DNA of 64,000 nt, from assembly GCA_016200895.1 (NCBI GenBank), contig JACQDX010000057.1, forward strand, positions 1-64,000, given 5' to 3'. Below the pieces are notes generated by a model, which searched no databases, was not told the DNA's origin, and saw nothing but the letters and a program-made list of their open reading frames with translations. How positions within the stretch are numbered: the first letter of the stretch is position 1; every line of letters begins with the position of its first letter. The DNA is from Burkholderiales bacterium (lineage in GTDB: Bacteria > Pseudomonadota > Gammaproteobacteria > Burkholderiales > Burkholderiaceae_D). Below, piece by piece: positions 8,576-17,566 of this stretch. Position numbers and translations under genes: made by a program.

Positions 8576-9613
8576 TTAGCGTTCAAATCGGGTTTTCAAG
8601 TTCAGGAACCAGGATTCATAATAGCGGAAGCTGATGCCGGCGAGGATGGTAGTCACAATCAGGGTCAGCAAGAAAACTGCAATGCCCGGTTCATGAATCT
8701 GCAGGACACCAAACAGTTTCGCGACAAAGTTCTTGCACAGCATGTGCAACATGTACATGCCATAGCTGATAGACCCCAGATAGGTTATGGGTTTCAGGGA
8801 TAGAACGGGTGCCAGGGGATGGCGTTCCTGAATCACGCAAGCTCCAACCAGCGCCGCAAACAATATCGAGGCAACAAAGCCAGGTAATACACTAGTAAGC
8901 AAGACAGCCAGCAATGCTATGAAGAGCAGGGGCACTGACCATGCTTGGCCAAGGATGCGGTAAAGCCAGGTGAAATGCATTTCAGTGTTCAATCCTATCG
9001 CCAGCAAGGCACCGATGACGATGGGTAATTGTATGATATCGAATGCATGCCAGCCTACCATTTGGCTCACTACGCAAACTGCAATGACGCTGATCAGAAT
9101 AATGCTGGCTCTTTTGACTGAACCAGCCAGTAGCAATAATGGTGGCCACACCAGATAAAACTGCTCTTCCGCCGCCAGTGACCAGGCAAAATAAAAGATG
9201 ACCCGTCCATCCAGGGCGACAAAAATATTCGATGTGTAAGTCGCAAAGTAAATCAGGTTGTGAAAAAAAGCCTGACCGGGTTCAGAATGCCTTTCCAGTG
9301 CATATACCAAGACGATATACAGCGCCAGAGTGCCGTAATACAGCGGGAAGATGCGCAATGAACGGCGCAGGTAAAATGCCTTGAGGTCTATCTTGTCATT
9401 GCGCTCACGTTCTCTTAACAGCAAAGTCGTAATCAAAAAGCCGCTGATGGCAAAGAATAATTGCACACCTTGCGCGCCTATGCCCGCCAGTATTTCATTG
9501 ACACCTACAGGCGCAGTGTGATGCCAGATGACGGCGATGATGCTGATGGCACGCAAGCCATCCAGGGATGCAAATCTTTTATTCGACAGATAATCTGCAA
9601 ACGGCTTAAACAT
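8576..9613 (-). CDS. Membrane acyltransferase (OafA/Acyltransferase_3 family)
   Basis: This 345-residue polytopic inner-membrane protein of the acyltransferase-3 family transfers O-acetyl or another acyl group to sugars of surface glycans. The N-terminus has the family pattern FASLDGLRAISIIAVIWHH, including the conserved arginine and the histidine pair thought to be catalytic, then GVQLFFAISGFLITTLLLRE and a basic YLRRSLRIFPLYY segment. About ten hydrophobic helices follow. I chose ATG 9613 because AGGAG lies 5 bases upstream; the frame can be extended to a TTG at 9649 but with no ribosome site. The gene is convergent with the polysaccharide operon and may decorate its product, which is an inference from position only. 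Confidence 0.9.
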   Translation of the reverse strand: MFKPFADYLSNKRFASLDGLRAISIIAVIWHHTAPVGVNEILAGIGAQGVQLFFAISGFLITTLLLRERERNDKIDLKAFYLRRSLRIFPLYYGTLALYIVLVYALERHSEPGQAFFHNLIYFATYTSNIFVALDGRVIFYFAWSLAAEEQFYLVWPPLLLLAGSVKRASIILISVIAVCVVSQMVGWHAFDIIQLPIVIGALLAIGLNTEMHFTWLYRILGQAWSVPLLFIALLAVLLTSVLPGFVASILFAALVGACVIQERHPLAPVLSLKPITYLGSISYGMYMLHMLCKNFVAKLFGVLQIHEPGIAVFLLTLIVTTILAGISFRYYESWFLNLKTRFER

Positions 9614-9729
9614 CCATGCTCCTGGCAGACTGGCGTGTGTGCTTGTCAAGTTTCATGTTTGTCTGGTCTGAGTACGCTGCTGGCTGGGATGAATGGTCTT
9701 TGGTTAAGGCAAGTTTACCTTCAAGTAAG

Positions 9730-9763
9730 AAAGCCCGTATGGAAATTTATCTTTGCGGGCTTT
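9730..9763 (-). terminator. Possible terminator after the piuC-like gene
   Basis: AAAGCCCG and CGGGCTTT form an 8-bp stem with an 18-base loop. Read on the minus strand it is followed by a mixed T-run, 30 bases after the dioxygenase stop. The long loop makes it a modest candidate. Confidence 0.45.
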
Positions 9764-9792
9764 ACTGTTGAATTTGTAGGTGATAAGCAAGT

Positions 9793-10491
9793 TCAGGTCT
9801 CTGACCACATGCGCAAGAGATTGTGGTATTGGCCTGTCAGGCTTAATACTTCTGCACTATCACCAAGCAAGCTGCGCAGGCGGGTGATGTTCTGGTCCAT
9901 TTCAAAGAGCATGGTGCGGCGGGCGTCGTCGCGTATCATGCTTTGCGTCCACAAGAATGAACATACCCGTTCACCACGGGTGACTGGCAAGACCTGGTGC
10001 AGGCTGGTGGATGGGTAGAGTATCAAGTCACCAGCTGGCAATTTGACTTCATGGGTGCCGTAGGTATCGACTACCTCAAGCTCGCCACCCTCATATTCTT
10101 CTGGATCACAAAGGAACAAGGTAGAGGATATGTCAGTACGCAGGCTGTAGTTGGTATTGGCGGAATTGGCGACATTGGTGACATTGCGCACCGCGCCGTC
10201 TACATGCAGACCATAGTGTTCACCACCGGCATAAGAGTTGAACAGTGGTGGCACGATGCGCAAGGGCAGGGCAGCGGCAAAGAACAGGGGATTGTTTTTT
10301 AATGCCGCCAGAACGATATGGCCCAGTTCTTGTGCCAGTGCGGAGTACTCAGGCAGTTGACGGTTGCGTTTTACCTGGGCACCTTGTGCACCTACTGTTT
10401 GTTTGCCATCAACCCAGTTGGCTGCGTCCAGCCTTAGTCGAATTGCGCTGACTTGCTCACGGCTGAGCACGCCAGGTATATGTAACATCAT
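9793..10491 (-). CDS. piuC: Fe(II)/2-oxoglutarate dioxygenase, PiuC/YbiX family
   Basis: This 232-residue PKHD-type hydroxylase is of the family usually encoded beside TonB-dependent siderophore receptors. The iron-binding triad is visible: H96 and D98 in [11 protein letters not shown]165 in SLHQVLPV, with R175 of RGER as the 2-oxoglutarate-binding residue. The double-stranded beta-helix strands [18 protein letters not shown] and [10 protein letters not shown] surround them. Length is typical (about 225). The ATG has GGAG upstream. The gene follows the receptor by 52 bases with a terminator hairpin between them, so it probably depends on read-through or its own weak promoter. The true substrate of the family is not settled; a role in iron uptake is inferred from conserved neighbourhood. 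Confidence 0.9.
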   Translation of the reverse strand: MMLHIPGVLSREQVSAIRLRLDAANWVDGKQTVGAQGAQVKRNRQLPEYSALAQELGHIVLAALKNNPLFFAAALPLRIVPPLFNSYAGGEHYGLHVDGAVRNVTNVANSANTNYSLRTDISSTLFLCDPEEYEGGELEVVDTYGTHEVKLPAGDLILYPSTSLHQVLPVTRGERVCSFLWTQSMIRDDARRTMLFEMDQNITRLRSLLGDSAEVLSLTGQYHNLLRMWSET

Positions 10492-10504
10492 TACGAATGC
10501 TCCA

Positions 10505-10530
10505 GAAAAAAGCCCCTCGGTGAGAGGGGC
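10505..10530 (-). terminator. Rho-independent terminator after the TonB receptor gene
   Basis: On the minus strand GCCCCTC, a 5-base loop and GAGGGGC are followed by TTTTTT. It lies between the receptor stop and the piuC-like start, so it may partially uncouple the two genes. Confidence 0.8.
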
Positions 10531-10543
10531 CAGTTTAATTGCT

Positions 10544-12820
10544 TTAGAATTTTACATTTGCTGTCAGGCTGACTGCCCTTGGTGTACCTGGAGTATAACG
10601 GTAACCACTTTTGTTGATGGCAGCAACATAGACTTTGTCTGCAATGTTGTTGATGTTCAGTTGCAGGTCTATGTTTTTGTTGATGGCATAACTGGCCATG
10701 GAATCAAATACCCAATACGCTTCAGTCTTTGCTGGTGTACCTACTGCGCCATCCGTGCCGCGCAACAGTGCATCAACAAAACGCGCGCCGCCGCCTATCT
10801 TGATGCCCATAGGTAATTGGTAAGAAGTCCAGGCTGTGAAGCTTTGCTTAGGCGTGTAGCTCAGGTTATTGATGCCGCTGGCGGTCACCAGTGGGCCGCT
10901 TTCAACACTGGTATCCATGCGTGTGTAACCTGCGCTGACCAGCCAGTTGCGGTTGATCGCGCCTGTCACGCCCAGCTCTACACCTTGTACTCGTTTTTTA
11001 CCAGTTTGGTAGTACAGCAAATCTGTCAGGTTTTGTACGACTTCATTGGATACTTCTGTGCGGTAAATCGCTGCTGTGAAAGACAGTTTTTGATCCAGCA
11101 AATCCCACTTGGTACCAATTTCCATATTCTTGGTTTCTTGCGGATCAAACTTTGGATTGGCTGCACTACTGGCGGATGCGCTCAGGGCAAAGTTGGAACC
11201 ACCAGGCGGTTGCTTGGAAGTGGAATACGATGCATAGACGCTGCTGTCCTTGGTCGGTTTGTACAATGCGCCCAGTTTGAAGTTGACCAGATTGCCAGCC
11301 ATGTTCAGGTTGGTCGGTATTAATGTGCCAACTGGTAAAGTTGGATTGGCCGTTGCGGTGGACAAGCTTGCTGCGGAATAGTCTGTCGTGTAGTGGTCAA
11401 TACGTACGCCTGCGTTGGCTTGCCATTCAGGGCTGAAATTGATTGTGTCAAATGCATAAGCGCTGGCAGTATTGGTTGCACCACGGGTGAAGACGGCATT
11501 GCGTACCGGGTTCAGACCAGTAACAGGGTCACGTGGATTTGGATTGTAGAAATTAGCTGCTGGCAAAGTGCCCAGGCCATCATTGCCCCAGGTATTCTGT
11601 TTTTCGCTGGTGATTTCAATACCGCCGACCAGGCTGTGTTTCAAGCCACCCAGATCCAGATCTGCCAACAGATTAGTCTGGTTAGTCAGGATTTCATTTT
11701 CCTGGTCTTTCAAAGTACGCGTGCCGCGTGCCAGTGTCCAGGTAGACAGATCAGTTACTGATGGTGTCAGCAAATTGGGCGTGGAACCCATGAAGGATGT
11801 CAACAGGTAATGCTGGCTGGTTTTGCCGTAGCGTGCTGTGTTGATCAGTTTTACCTTGTCGCTGAAGTCATGTTCGATACGACCAGTCAGCATGTCCGCT
11901 GTGACTTTGTCAAAGTCATTCACAGAGCCATAAAAATTCTCTGGACTGACTTTAGGTGCAGAGCCAATGAAAGGACGTTTTGGATCAGGGCTGGTATAGC
12001 CAGGCAAACCTACTGTCGGTACGCCACCATCAGGCACGTTGTCTTGCTGCACATGCAGGTAATTCAGGTAGAAGCGGGTAGGGGACTTCAGGCCAAAGGC
12101 GAAGGAAGGTGCAACACCCCAGCGTTTGTTCTTGAGTTCATTGCGGCCAACTACGCCACTGTCCTGGTCTACCACGTTCAAGCGGAATGCAGAACCTTGT
12201 TCAGCACTGATGGCTTTGTTCCAGTCCAGTGCCACACGTTTTTGGCTGCCGCTACCGACAGTCACATTGCCCAGGATGGCATCATCAAGAGTCGCTTGTT
12301 TGCTGACCAGATTGACTGAGCCTGTAGGTGCGCCACGACCGCTATCTGTGCCAGCTGGGCCTTTCAATACGTCGATTTGCTCGATATTGAACAAATCACG
12401 GGAGATAGAACCCAGGTCACGTATGCCGTCCACATAAATGCTGCTGGACGCATCAAAGCCACGCATGTAGATGCTGTCACCAGTGCTGGTGCTACCATTT
12501 TCACCGAGGAAGAATGTGCCAACGCCTGGCGTATTGCGCAGAGCTTCAGTTAGCGTCAAGGCACCTTGTTGATCAATCAGTTCGCGTTTGATGACAGTAA
12601 TGGTTTGTGTCGTATCGACCAGCGGTTGAGTGTATTTAGGGGAGGATGCTTTGTCCGCCTTGAAATCATTCTCGGTCTTTGCCGTCACTTTAACTTCAGG
12701 CAAGACAGGGTCAGCTGCATGGGCTGCGATAGGCAGAAAAAATGCTGCCGCTGCCACCGTCATAGTGTGGTTGATGCGCGTATTAAAATTGGAGTGCTTG
12801 CGACTCTTGATGTGAACCAT
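10544..12820 (-). CDS. TonB-dependent catecholate-siderophore receptor (Fiu-like)
   Basis: This 758-residue outer-membrane receptor imports ferric siderophores using TonB energy. A signal peptide ends near residue 35 (AAHAAD). The plug domain (about 55-190) contains [28 protein letters not shown], with [30 protein letters not shown] at its end. The remainder is a 22-strand-type barrel that closes with a terminal phenylalanine (SLTANVKF). Length matches Fiu/CirA-type catecholate receptors. AGGAA lies 7 bases before the ATG. A Fur-box-like sequence sits 117 bases upstream and a PiuC-type gene follows, the classical iron-uptake arrangement. The exact siderophore is unknown. A likely TonB box near PEVKVTA follows the signal peptide. 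Confidence 0.94.
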   Translation of the reverse strand: MVHIKSRKHSNFNTRINHTMTVAAAAFFLPIAAHAADPVLPEVKVTAKTENDFKADKASSPKYTQPLVDTTQTITVIKRELIDQQGALTLTEALRNTPGVGTFFLGENGSTSTGDSIYMRGFDASSSIYVDGIRDLGSISRDLFNIEQIDVLKGPAGTDSGRGAPTGSVNLVSKQATLDDAILGNVTVGSGSQKRVALDWNKAISAEQGSAFRLNVVDQDSGVVGRNELKNKRWGVAPSFAFGLKSPTRFYLNYLHVQQDNVPDGGVPTVGLPGYTSPDPKRPFIGSAPKVSPENFYGSVNDFDKVTADMLTGRIEHDFSDKVKLINTARYGKTSQHYLLTSFMGSTPNLLTPSVTDLSTWTLARGTRTLKDQENEILTNQTNLLADLDLGGLKHSLVGGIEITSEKQNTWGNDGLGTLPAANFYNPNPRDPVTGLNPVRNAVFTRGATNTASAYAFDTINFSPEWQANAGVRIDHYTTDYSAASLSTATANPTLPVGTLIPTNLNMAGNLVNFKLGALYKPTKDSSVYASYSTSKQPPGGSNFALSASASSAANPKFDPQETKNMEIGTKWDLLDQKLSFTAAIYRTEVSNEVVQNLTDLLYYQTGKKRVQGVELGVTGAINRNWLVSAGYTRMDTSVESGPLVTASGINNLSYTPKQSFTAWTSYQLPMGIKIGGGARFVDALLRGTDGAVGTPAKTEAYWVFDSMASYAINKNIDLQLNINNIADKVYVAAINKSGYRYTPGTPRAVSLTANVKF

Positions 12821-13175
12821 GATATTTCCTGGATGATAATGAAAATAAAATACCGCTGGCTTTTCTTCAAGAATGGCTGAGGTAGGAATGTAAAAAAATC
12901 AGAGCGCAATTGTAACAAAATGAAATATGAAAGTAAATGATAATCGTTCTTATTACTATTTGATTCGCGTCAATTGCAACGCAGCCAGTATGAAATTATC
13001 TATGGGCAATTGAATGTCGGAGTAAAAATGGCTTGAAAGTAATGTTTTGATAAATTTTCTTTTTGATAAGAAATTGTAAGTGATTGTTATTTCAAGAGAT
13101 ATTTCGGCACATCCAGTCAACAATAAGCTTGCTGTTGCGTTAACTGACTACATTACCTATTTTTCGGAGTTCATC
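12821..13175. other. Divergent intergenic region, iron-receptor and lipoprotein promoters
   Basis: These 355 AT-rich bases contain the Fur-box-like site and otherwise no gene I can support. The promoter for the glycine-zipper lipoprotein should lie in the right half, but I cannot point to clear -35 and -10 hexamers. Confidence 0.5.
12937..12955 (-). promoter_or_regulatory. Fur box upstream of the siderophore receptor
   Basis: The 19 bases ATGATAATCGTTCTTATTA resemble the Fur consensus of repeated GATAAT/ATTATC hexamers. The site is 117 bases before the receptor start, and receptors of this class are commonly iron-repressed. Confidence 0.65.
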
Positions 13176-13700
13176 ATGCGCAAGCTTACTGTCCTGACTA
13201 CCATCGCAGTTGCGGTTGCATTGACAGGATGTGCGGTCCAGCGTTATCCCGCCCACTCGCAAAATCAATATCCTCAGCAATATCAGACTCAGCCTCAATA
13301 TCCGGCTTATGGGCAAAATCCCCCAAATTACCCTGCTCAGCAGTATCAAAATACTTATGTGGATACAGCGGTGATTGTTGGTATGCGTGATGTGAATGTC
13401 AGTAGTGGTGGCTCTTCTGGCGGCGGCGCCGTGGTCGGTGCCCTGCTCGGTGGTGTGCTGGGCCATCAGGTGGGTAAAGGTACAGGGCGTGACCTGGCTA
13501 CCGTAGGTGGCGCGATTGCCGGTGGTGTCATTGGCAATGAAATGGAACGCAACTCTACCCCAAGACGCAAACTGGAATTGACGTTACGCTTGCCCAATGG
13601 TGATCAGCGCGCTGTGCTGGTTGAGCCGACCAATTATTATCGTGTTGGCGACAGACTCAGAGTCACTTACCAGAATGGTCAAATGGTTTTGGCCCCCTGA
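13176..13700 (+). CDS. Outer-membrane lipoprotein with glycine-zipper (SlyB/2TM-type) domain
   Basis: This 174-residue lipoprotein has a signal peptide ending in the lipobox LTGC (Cys19), followed by a QY/P-rich low-complexity linker (about 20-65). Two glycine-zipper segments come next (GGGAVVGALLGGVLGHQVGKG, then ATVGGAIAGGVIGNEME, about 90-130). They pack as a hairpin in the membrane as in SlyB/Pcp/OsmB proteins. A small C-terminal beta domain (VEPTNYYRVGDRLRVTYQNG) is also usual. The start is ATG 13176 with CGGAG 6 bases upstream; an in-frame upstream codon at 13080 would destroy the signal peptide. The gene is transcribed alone and is followed by a good terminator. The function is structural or envelope-stress related by family. 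Confidence 0.9.
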   Translation: MRKLTVLTTIAVAVALTGCAVQRYPAHSQNQYPQQYQTQPQYPAYGQNPPNYPAQQYQNTYVDTAVIVGMRDVNVSSGGSSGGGAVVGALLGGVLGHQVGKGTGRDLATVGGAIAGGVIGNEMERNSTPRRKLELTLRLPNGDQRAVLVEPTNYYRVGDRLRVTYQNGQMVLAP

Positions 13701-13740
13701 TTACTTAAGTCGGTAGGGGCTAGCCCCGCCTTGAACATAG

Positions 13741-13778
13741 AAATCCACATGCCTCATGGCCTGTGGATTTTTTGTTTT
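13741..13778 (+). terminator. Rho-independent terminator after the glycine-zipper lipoprotein
   Basis: AAATCCACA, a 12-base loop and TGTGGATTT form a 9-bp stem followed by TTTGTTTT. Confidence 0.85.
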
Positions 13779-13791
13779 CAGGCTTCATATA

Positions 13792-13894
13792 TAGGACTTA
13801 CGCAAAATTGTCCCAGTAAGGCGTAGCGACGAAGACAGTACTTTAGTACGGCGAGGAGCTGCAACGCAGCTGGGGCGGTTTTGCGTAAGTCCTA
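13792..13894. mobile_element. MITE-like element with 16-bp perfect terminal inverted repeats
   Basis: TAGGACTTACGCAAAA at 13792-13807 is matched exactly, in reverse complement, at 13879-13894. The 103-base unit has internal symmetry too: CCCAG near the left end against CTGGG near the right, and AGTACTTTAGTAC in the centre. It encodes nothing. Size, ends and non-coding content suit a miniature inverted-repeat transposable element or a REP-like intergenic repeat. I see only one copy in this window and no clear target duplication, although ATATAG occurs on both sides. Confidence 0.6.
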
Positions 13895-13990
13895 AAATAT
13901 AGTGTTTAGTATTGAGCCCATACATTCAAATACTGGGACTCAGGCTACAATGTCGTTTAATAATATACGAGCTGAAGCGAAATCAGAACC

Positions 13991-15202
13991 ATGTCGAAAC
14001 CCATGCTGAGTACCAAAGAAGCGCTGGATTTTTTATTGTCAGCGGTGCGCCCTGTTTGTGCTGCCCGGGATGGCGAAAATCTCGCAACGATTGCCGCCAA
14101 TGGGCGCATCCTCGCTCAGGATCAGTCATCTTTATTGAACGTGCCACCTGTGGATAATACCCAGATGGATGGCTATGCCGTGCGCGCCAGTGATTGTGTC
14201 AGTGGCGAGACCCGTTTGCGTGTCTCTCAAAGAATACCTGCTGGTCATGTTGCCCATGCCCTGGAGCCGGGCACTGCTGCCCGTATCTTCACTGGTGCCA
14301 TGATACCCGAGGGTGCTGACGCAGTTGTCATGCAAGAGCAATGTCTGGCAGACGGCGATTTCGTGATGATCAAACACCAGCCAAAGGCGGGTGAATGGGT
14401 GCGTCGCCAGGGAGAGGATATTCAGGCTGGCGCCACTATCTTGAAAGCAGGCACGCGTTTGCGCGCGCAGGAACTGGGATTGGCAGCCTCAGTAGGTTTG
14501 GCGCAATTGCCCGTATTAAGCCAGCCCAGGGTTGCCGTGTTTTTTACTGGTGATGAATTGACCATGCCGGGCGAGCCCTTGAAATCAGGGGCGATTTACA
14601 ATTCCAACAGATTTACTTTGACAGGTTTGCTGCAAGACCTGGGGTGCGTCATTACTGATTATGGCATTGTGCCAGACAAGCTGGATGCAACGCGTGACAC
14701 TTTGCGCCGCGCCAGCCAGGATCATGATCTCATCATTACATCCGGCGGTGTTTCTGTCGGTGAAGAAGACCATATACGACCAGCGGTTGAAGCCGAGGGT
14801 AACCTGAACATGTGGCAGATAGCCATGAAGCCGGGCAAACCTTTGGCCTTTGGTGAAGTAGGCAAGGCATTCTTTATGGGTTTGCCGGGTAATCCAGTCT
14901 CCAGCTTTGTCACTTTCCTGCTGTTCGTACGCCCGTTTATCCTGCGCATGCAAGGTGTAGAAAAAGTGGAGCCTGCTGCTTACCATGTGCGCGCTGATTT
15001 TGACTGGCTAAAGCCGGACCGGCGCAATGAATTTTTGCGGGCCCGTCTGAATGCAGAGGGTGGACTGGATTTATTCGCTAATCAAAGTTCGGGTGTGCTG
15101 ACGTCCACAGTCTGGGGCGACGGCCTGATCGATCTTGCGCCAGGTCAGAGCATACGCAAGGGTGAGTTGGTACGATACATCCCCTTTAGTAGTCTGATGT
15201 AA
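13991..15202 (+). CDS. moeA: Molybdopterin molybdenumtransferase MoeA
   Basis: It inserts molybdate into adenylylated molybdopterin, the last step of molybdenum cofactor synthesis, in the cytoplasm. The 403 residues match MoeA. The N-terminus carries PPVDNTQMDGYAVRASD (about 50-66). The catalytic MoCF-binding domain has VAVFFTGDEL, SGAIYNSNRFTL, TSGGVSVGEEDH (about 249-260) and KPGKPLAFGEV with FMGLPGNPVSS. The C-terminal domain ends with LVRYIPF. It heads a run moeA-moaD-moaE-crcB on one strand with short spacings. The start ATG has only a weak ribosome site. No molybdenum-cofactor riboswitch is visible upstream; the MITE-like element occupies much of that space. Confidence 0.97.
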   Translation: MSKPMLSTKEALDFLLSAVRPVCAARDGENLATIAANGRILAQDQSSLLNVPPVDNTQMDGYAVRASDCVSGETRLRVSQRIPAGHVAHALEPGTAARIFTGAMIPEGADAVVMQEQCLADGDFVMIKHQPKAGEWVRRQGEDIQAGATILKAGTRLRAQELGLAASVGLAQLPVLSQPRVAVFFTGDELTMPGEPLKSGAIYNSNRFTLTGLLQDLGCVITDYGIVPDKLDATRDTLRRASQDHDLIITSGGVSVGEEDHIRPAVEAEGNLNMWQIAMKPGKPLAFGEVGKAFFMGLPGNPVSSFVTFLLFVRPFILRMQGVEKVEPAAYHVRADFDWLKPDRRNEFLRARLNAEGGLDLFANQSSGVLTSTVWGDGLIDLAPGQSIRKGELVRYIPFSSLM

Positions 15203-15243
15203 TCCGTCTCATTTAGATTGCTTTATTTTTAGTGTTTTGGATC

Positions 15244-15501
15244 ATGAATATACAATTACGTTTTTTTGCCAGTGTCCGTGAAAAACTGGGTATGTCTGAG
15301 CAAAAAGTGGTTTTGCCGGAAGATATAAATACGGTAGGTGAAGTGCGGTCGTGGCTGGTCGCGCGCGGCGATATCTGGGCAGAAGTGCTGGCACCAGGGC
15401 GTGCTTTGCGCATGGCGTATAACCAGCAAATGTGTGAGCCGGATACCCGTATCAGCGAAGGGGCGGAAGTGGCTTTCTTCCCGCCGGTAACCGGGGGCTG
15501 A
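15244..15501 (+). CDS. moaD: Molybdopterin synthase small subunit MoaD
   Basis: This 85-residue ubiquitin-like sulfur carrier of molybdopterin synthase ends in the obligatory Gly-Gly (PPVTGG), which is adenylated and thiocarboxylated. The start MNIQLRFFASVREKLG is typical of the family. The frame can be extended to a GTG at 15232, adding MFWI, but ATG 15244 fits the family better. The stop lies 3 bases before moaE, so the two subunits are co-translated. Confidence 0.95.
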   Translation: MNIQLRFFASVREKLGMSEQKVVLPEDINTVGEVRSWLVARGDIWAEVLAPGRALRMAYNQQMCEPDTRISEGAEVAFFPPVTGG

Positions 15502-15504
15502 AAC

Positions 15505-15990
15505 ATGACTGGCATGACTATCCGTGTGCAGACTGCTGACTTTGATCTGAATGCTGAGCTGGCGCAACTGCGTCAGGGCAATCCTGATATAGGTGCCGTG
15601 GTCAGCTTTGTTGGCCTGGTGCGCGATATCAATGATGGTCAGAGCATCAGTGGCATGGAGCTGGAACATTATCCTGGCATGACAGAAAAGGCGCTGGAAC
15701 ATATAGTCGTGCAGGCGCAGGCGCGCTGGGATTTGATCAACACCCTTGTCATACACAGAGTAGGGCCTTTGCAGCCACTGGACCAGATTGTTTTAGTGGC
15801 AGTGGCGACACGTCATCGTGGAGACGCTTTTGCCGCCTGCGAATTCATCATGGATTATTTAAAGACCCAGGCACCTTTCTGGAAGAAAGAACAAACACCA
15901 GAAGGATCGCGCTGGGTAGATGCGCGCGAAACCGATGATCTGGCACTGCAAAAGTGGAGTTTGCCAGCACAAAATGGGGATGCTGCATGA
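15505..15990 (+). CDS. moaE: Molybdopterin synthase large subunit MoaE
   Basis: This 161-residue catalytic subunit uses the MoaD thiocarboxylate to convert precursor Z (cPMP) to molybdopterin. Diagnostic segments are GAVVSFVGLVRD (about 31-42), LELEHYPGM-like MELEHYPGM, the VHRVG-like VIHRVGPL, the RHRGDAFAACEFIMDYLKT segment, and PFWKKEQTPEGSRWV, which carries the active-site lysines. The ribosome site GGGGGCTGAAAC is formed by the end of moaD. The stop overlaps the crcB start. Confidence 0.96.
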   Translation: MTGMTIRVQTADFDLNAELAQLRQGNPDIGAVVSFVGLVRDINDGQSISGMELEHYPGMTEKALEHIVVQAQARWDLINTLVIHRVGPLQPLDQIVLVAVATRHRGDAFAACEFIMDYLKTQAPFWKKEQTPEGSRWVDARETDDLALQKWSLPAQNGDAA

Positions 15991-16370
15991 GTTGGCTGGG
16001 CGCGCTGGCCGTTGGTATAGGCGCAGCATTTGGTGCATGGCTGCGCTGGGCTTTGGGATTGTGGCTGAATGGTGTTTTGCCTCTGTTCCCGATTGGGACA
16101 CTGATCGCTAATCTGGGTGGTGGATACGTCATTGGATTTGCAGTTGCTTTTTTCTCTGCCAACCTGCACCTTTCACCTGAATGGCGGCTGTTCCTGATTA
16201 CTGGTTTTCTTGGCGGCCTGACGACCTTTTCTACTTTTTCAGCAGAAGCCATGAGCCTTTTGCATCGTGGTGATTATGGCTGGGCCTTGTTGCACAGCGG
16301 CGCGCATTTGCTGGGTTCAATTGTCTGTTGCTTTGCTGGTTTCGCCACTTATAAAGCACTTCTTCAATAA
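15987..16370 (+). CDS. crcB: Fluoride ion channel CrcB/Fluc
   Basis: This 127-residue membrane protein of four helices dimerises to expel fluoride. Hallmarks are present: GTLIANLGGGYVIG (about 33-46), with the conserved asparagine, and the GFLGGLTTFSTFSAEA stretch (about 73-88), where the Phe box and the central sodium site reside. The ATG lies inside the moaE stop (ATGA), so it is translated from the moa mRNA; the longer upstream frame would overlap moaE and is not used. No fluoride riboswitch precedes it, so expression appears tied to the cofactor genes. The gene ends 14 bases before the convergent dioxygenase gene. Confidence 0.95.
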   Translation: MSWLGALAVGIGAAFGAWLRWALGLWLNGVLPLFPIGTLIANLGGGYVIGFAVAFFSANLHLSPEWRLFLITGFLGGLTTFSTFSAEAMSLLHRGDYGWALLHSGAHLLGSIVCCFAGFATYKALLQ

Positions 16371-16384
16371 AGTGCCTGGTATGT

Positions 16385-17413
16385 TCAGCGCCAGGTTTCA
16401 TGTATCTGCAATTGACTGGGCAGCATATTGATGTATTGCACGATGCGTGGCTTCTTGCCTCGATTGGGCCGGCTACCATGGGGAAGGGCCTGATGCCAGA
16501 TGACCAGGTCACCAGCTTTGCCACCTACAGGTATTGAACCCAATGCATGTAAATCCTGCTCCCTGGGATGAGCATTCTCGGGTAATTCATCCAGCCATTT
16601 GCCCAAACTTTGATGAAAGCCGGGAACCAGAGTGAGTGCACCTTGCTCTGGTGGCGTGTCAGTCAGGTAGAGTACGCCCTGAGTAGCCAATGGCACAGGT
16701 TGCTGCAAGCTCACATCCCAATGTAAGTCAGGCCCTTGAAAGACATGACCCGGTTTTTCAGGGACATTGAAGCTGCAGCGGTCGGTAGTCGCCCATAAAT
16801 CTGCGGTCCCCCATAATTGTGCGTATGCTTTGTGTATGCGCAGCGAGCGGCGGTTTTTTTCAAATGCAGGTGATTGGAATAACTGCACCATGATGTTCGC
16901 GTGCCCTTTGTGGTACCAGGATGCCTCATCATCTTCGCTCGCACCTAATGCATCCCAGATAGTCTGGGCTGCTATTGCACAATCTGCAGCGGGCACTGCG
17001 TCATGCAGTATGACGTAGCCATGCTTTGCCCAATGCTGCAAGTCTTCTTTGCTGAACACGTCAGGCATGTTTGTGACTTGTTCAAATAAGTTTAAGACAT
17101 CGGCTGGGAGTGGGCTGCCGTAATACAAATTTTGCAGACGGGCGATGGAGCTAATGGATGGCGTGCCTGCAGTCTGGGTAATCCAGACCTCGAACTCTTG
17201 AAAATCTGGTTGGTTTTGCAAAAGATACTGTGCTGTTTGTTCCAAACCCAGCCCAAGGACATGCAGGAGCAGACGATCCCTGTGAAATTCCGGATGATGT
17301 CCTCCACCTTTGCCATTCAGGACTGCCATCGTGCGTGACCAATAGCTGTGCAGGCCAGGGGCACCCAATTGTTCAGCTTCATTCGAATTAGCGTAGGGAT
17401 CTGATAAGGGCAT
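16385..17413 (-). CDS. Phytanoyl-CoA dioxygenase (PhyH) family protein
   Basis: This 342-residue Fe(II)/2-oxoglutarate oxygenase has iron ligands that appear as the HxD of DLHWDVS and the histidine of QALPHGSRPNRG, with a following arginine in KKPR for the co-substrate. The first 110 residues are helical and precede the PhyH fold, which begins near HGYVILHDAVPAADC. Similar bacterial proteins act on small molecules in natural-product or osmolyte metabolism; the substrate here is unknown. It is transcribed alone, divergent from the proline iminopeptidase. No frameshift or missing ligand is seen. Confidence 0.85.
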   Translation of the reverse strand: MPLSDPYANSNEAEQLGAPGLHSYWSRTMAVLNGKGGGHHPEFHRDRLLLHVLGLGLEQTAQYLLQNQPDFQEFEVWITQTAGTPSISSIARLQNLYYGSPLPADVLNLFEQVTNMPDVFSKEDLQHWAKHGYVILHDAVPAADCAIAAQTIWDALGASEDDEASWYHKGHANIMVQLFQSPAFEKNRRSLRIHKAYAQLWGTADLWATTDRCSFNVPEKPGHVFQGPDLHWDVSLQQPVPLATQGVLYLTDTPPEQGALTLVPGFHQSLGKWLDELPENAHPREQDLHALGSIPVGGKAGDLVIWHQALPHGSRPNRGKKPRIVQYINMLPSQLQIHETWR

Positions 17414-17566
17414 GGCAGGGCGGTGAATGTGAAAACAGCATCATAAAAAATAAAAGGCTATACCGCAATACGCAATCAGATGTTGCAATATCGCCTATTG
17501 CTTCTCGATGCACATGGGTATAATCGTCGCTATCTACCTAAACTATTCTAACTATTTCTTATCCAT

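Noticed and set aside
13912..14157. Open frame overlapping the start of moeA
   Set aside because: It is out of frame with the unmistakable MoeA protein and covers its N-terminal motif.
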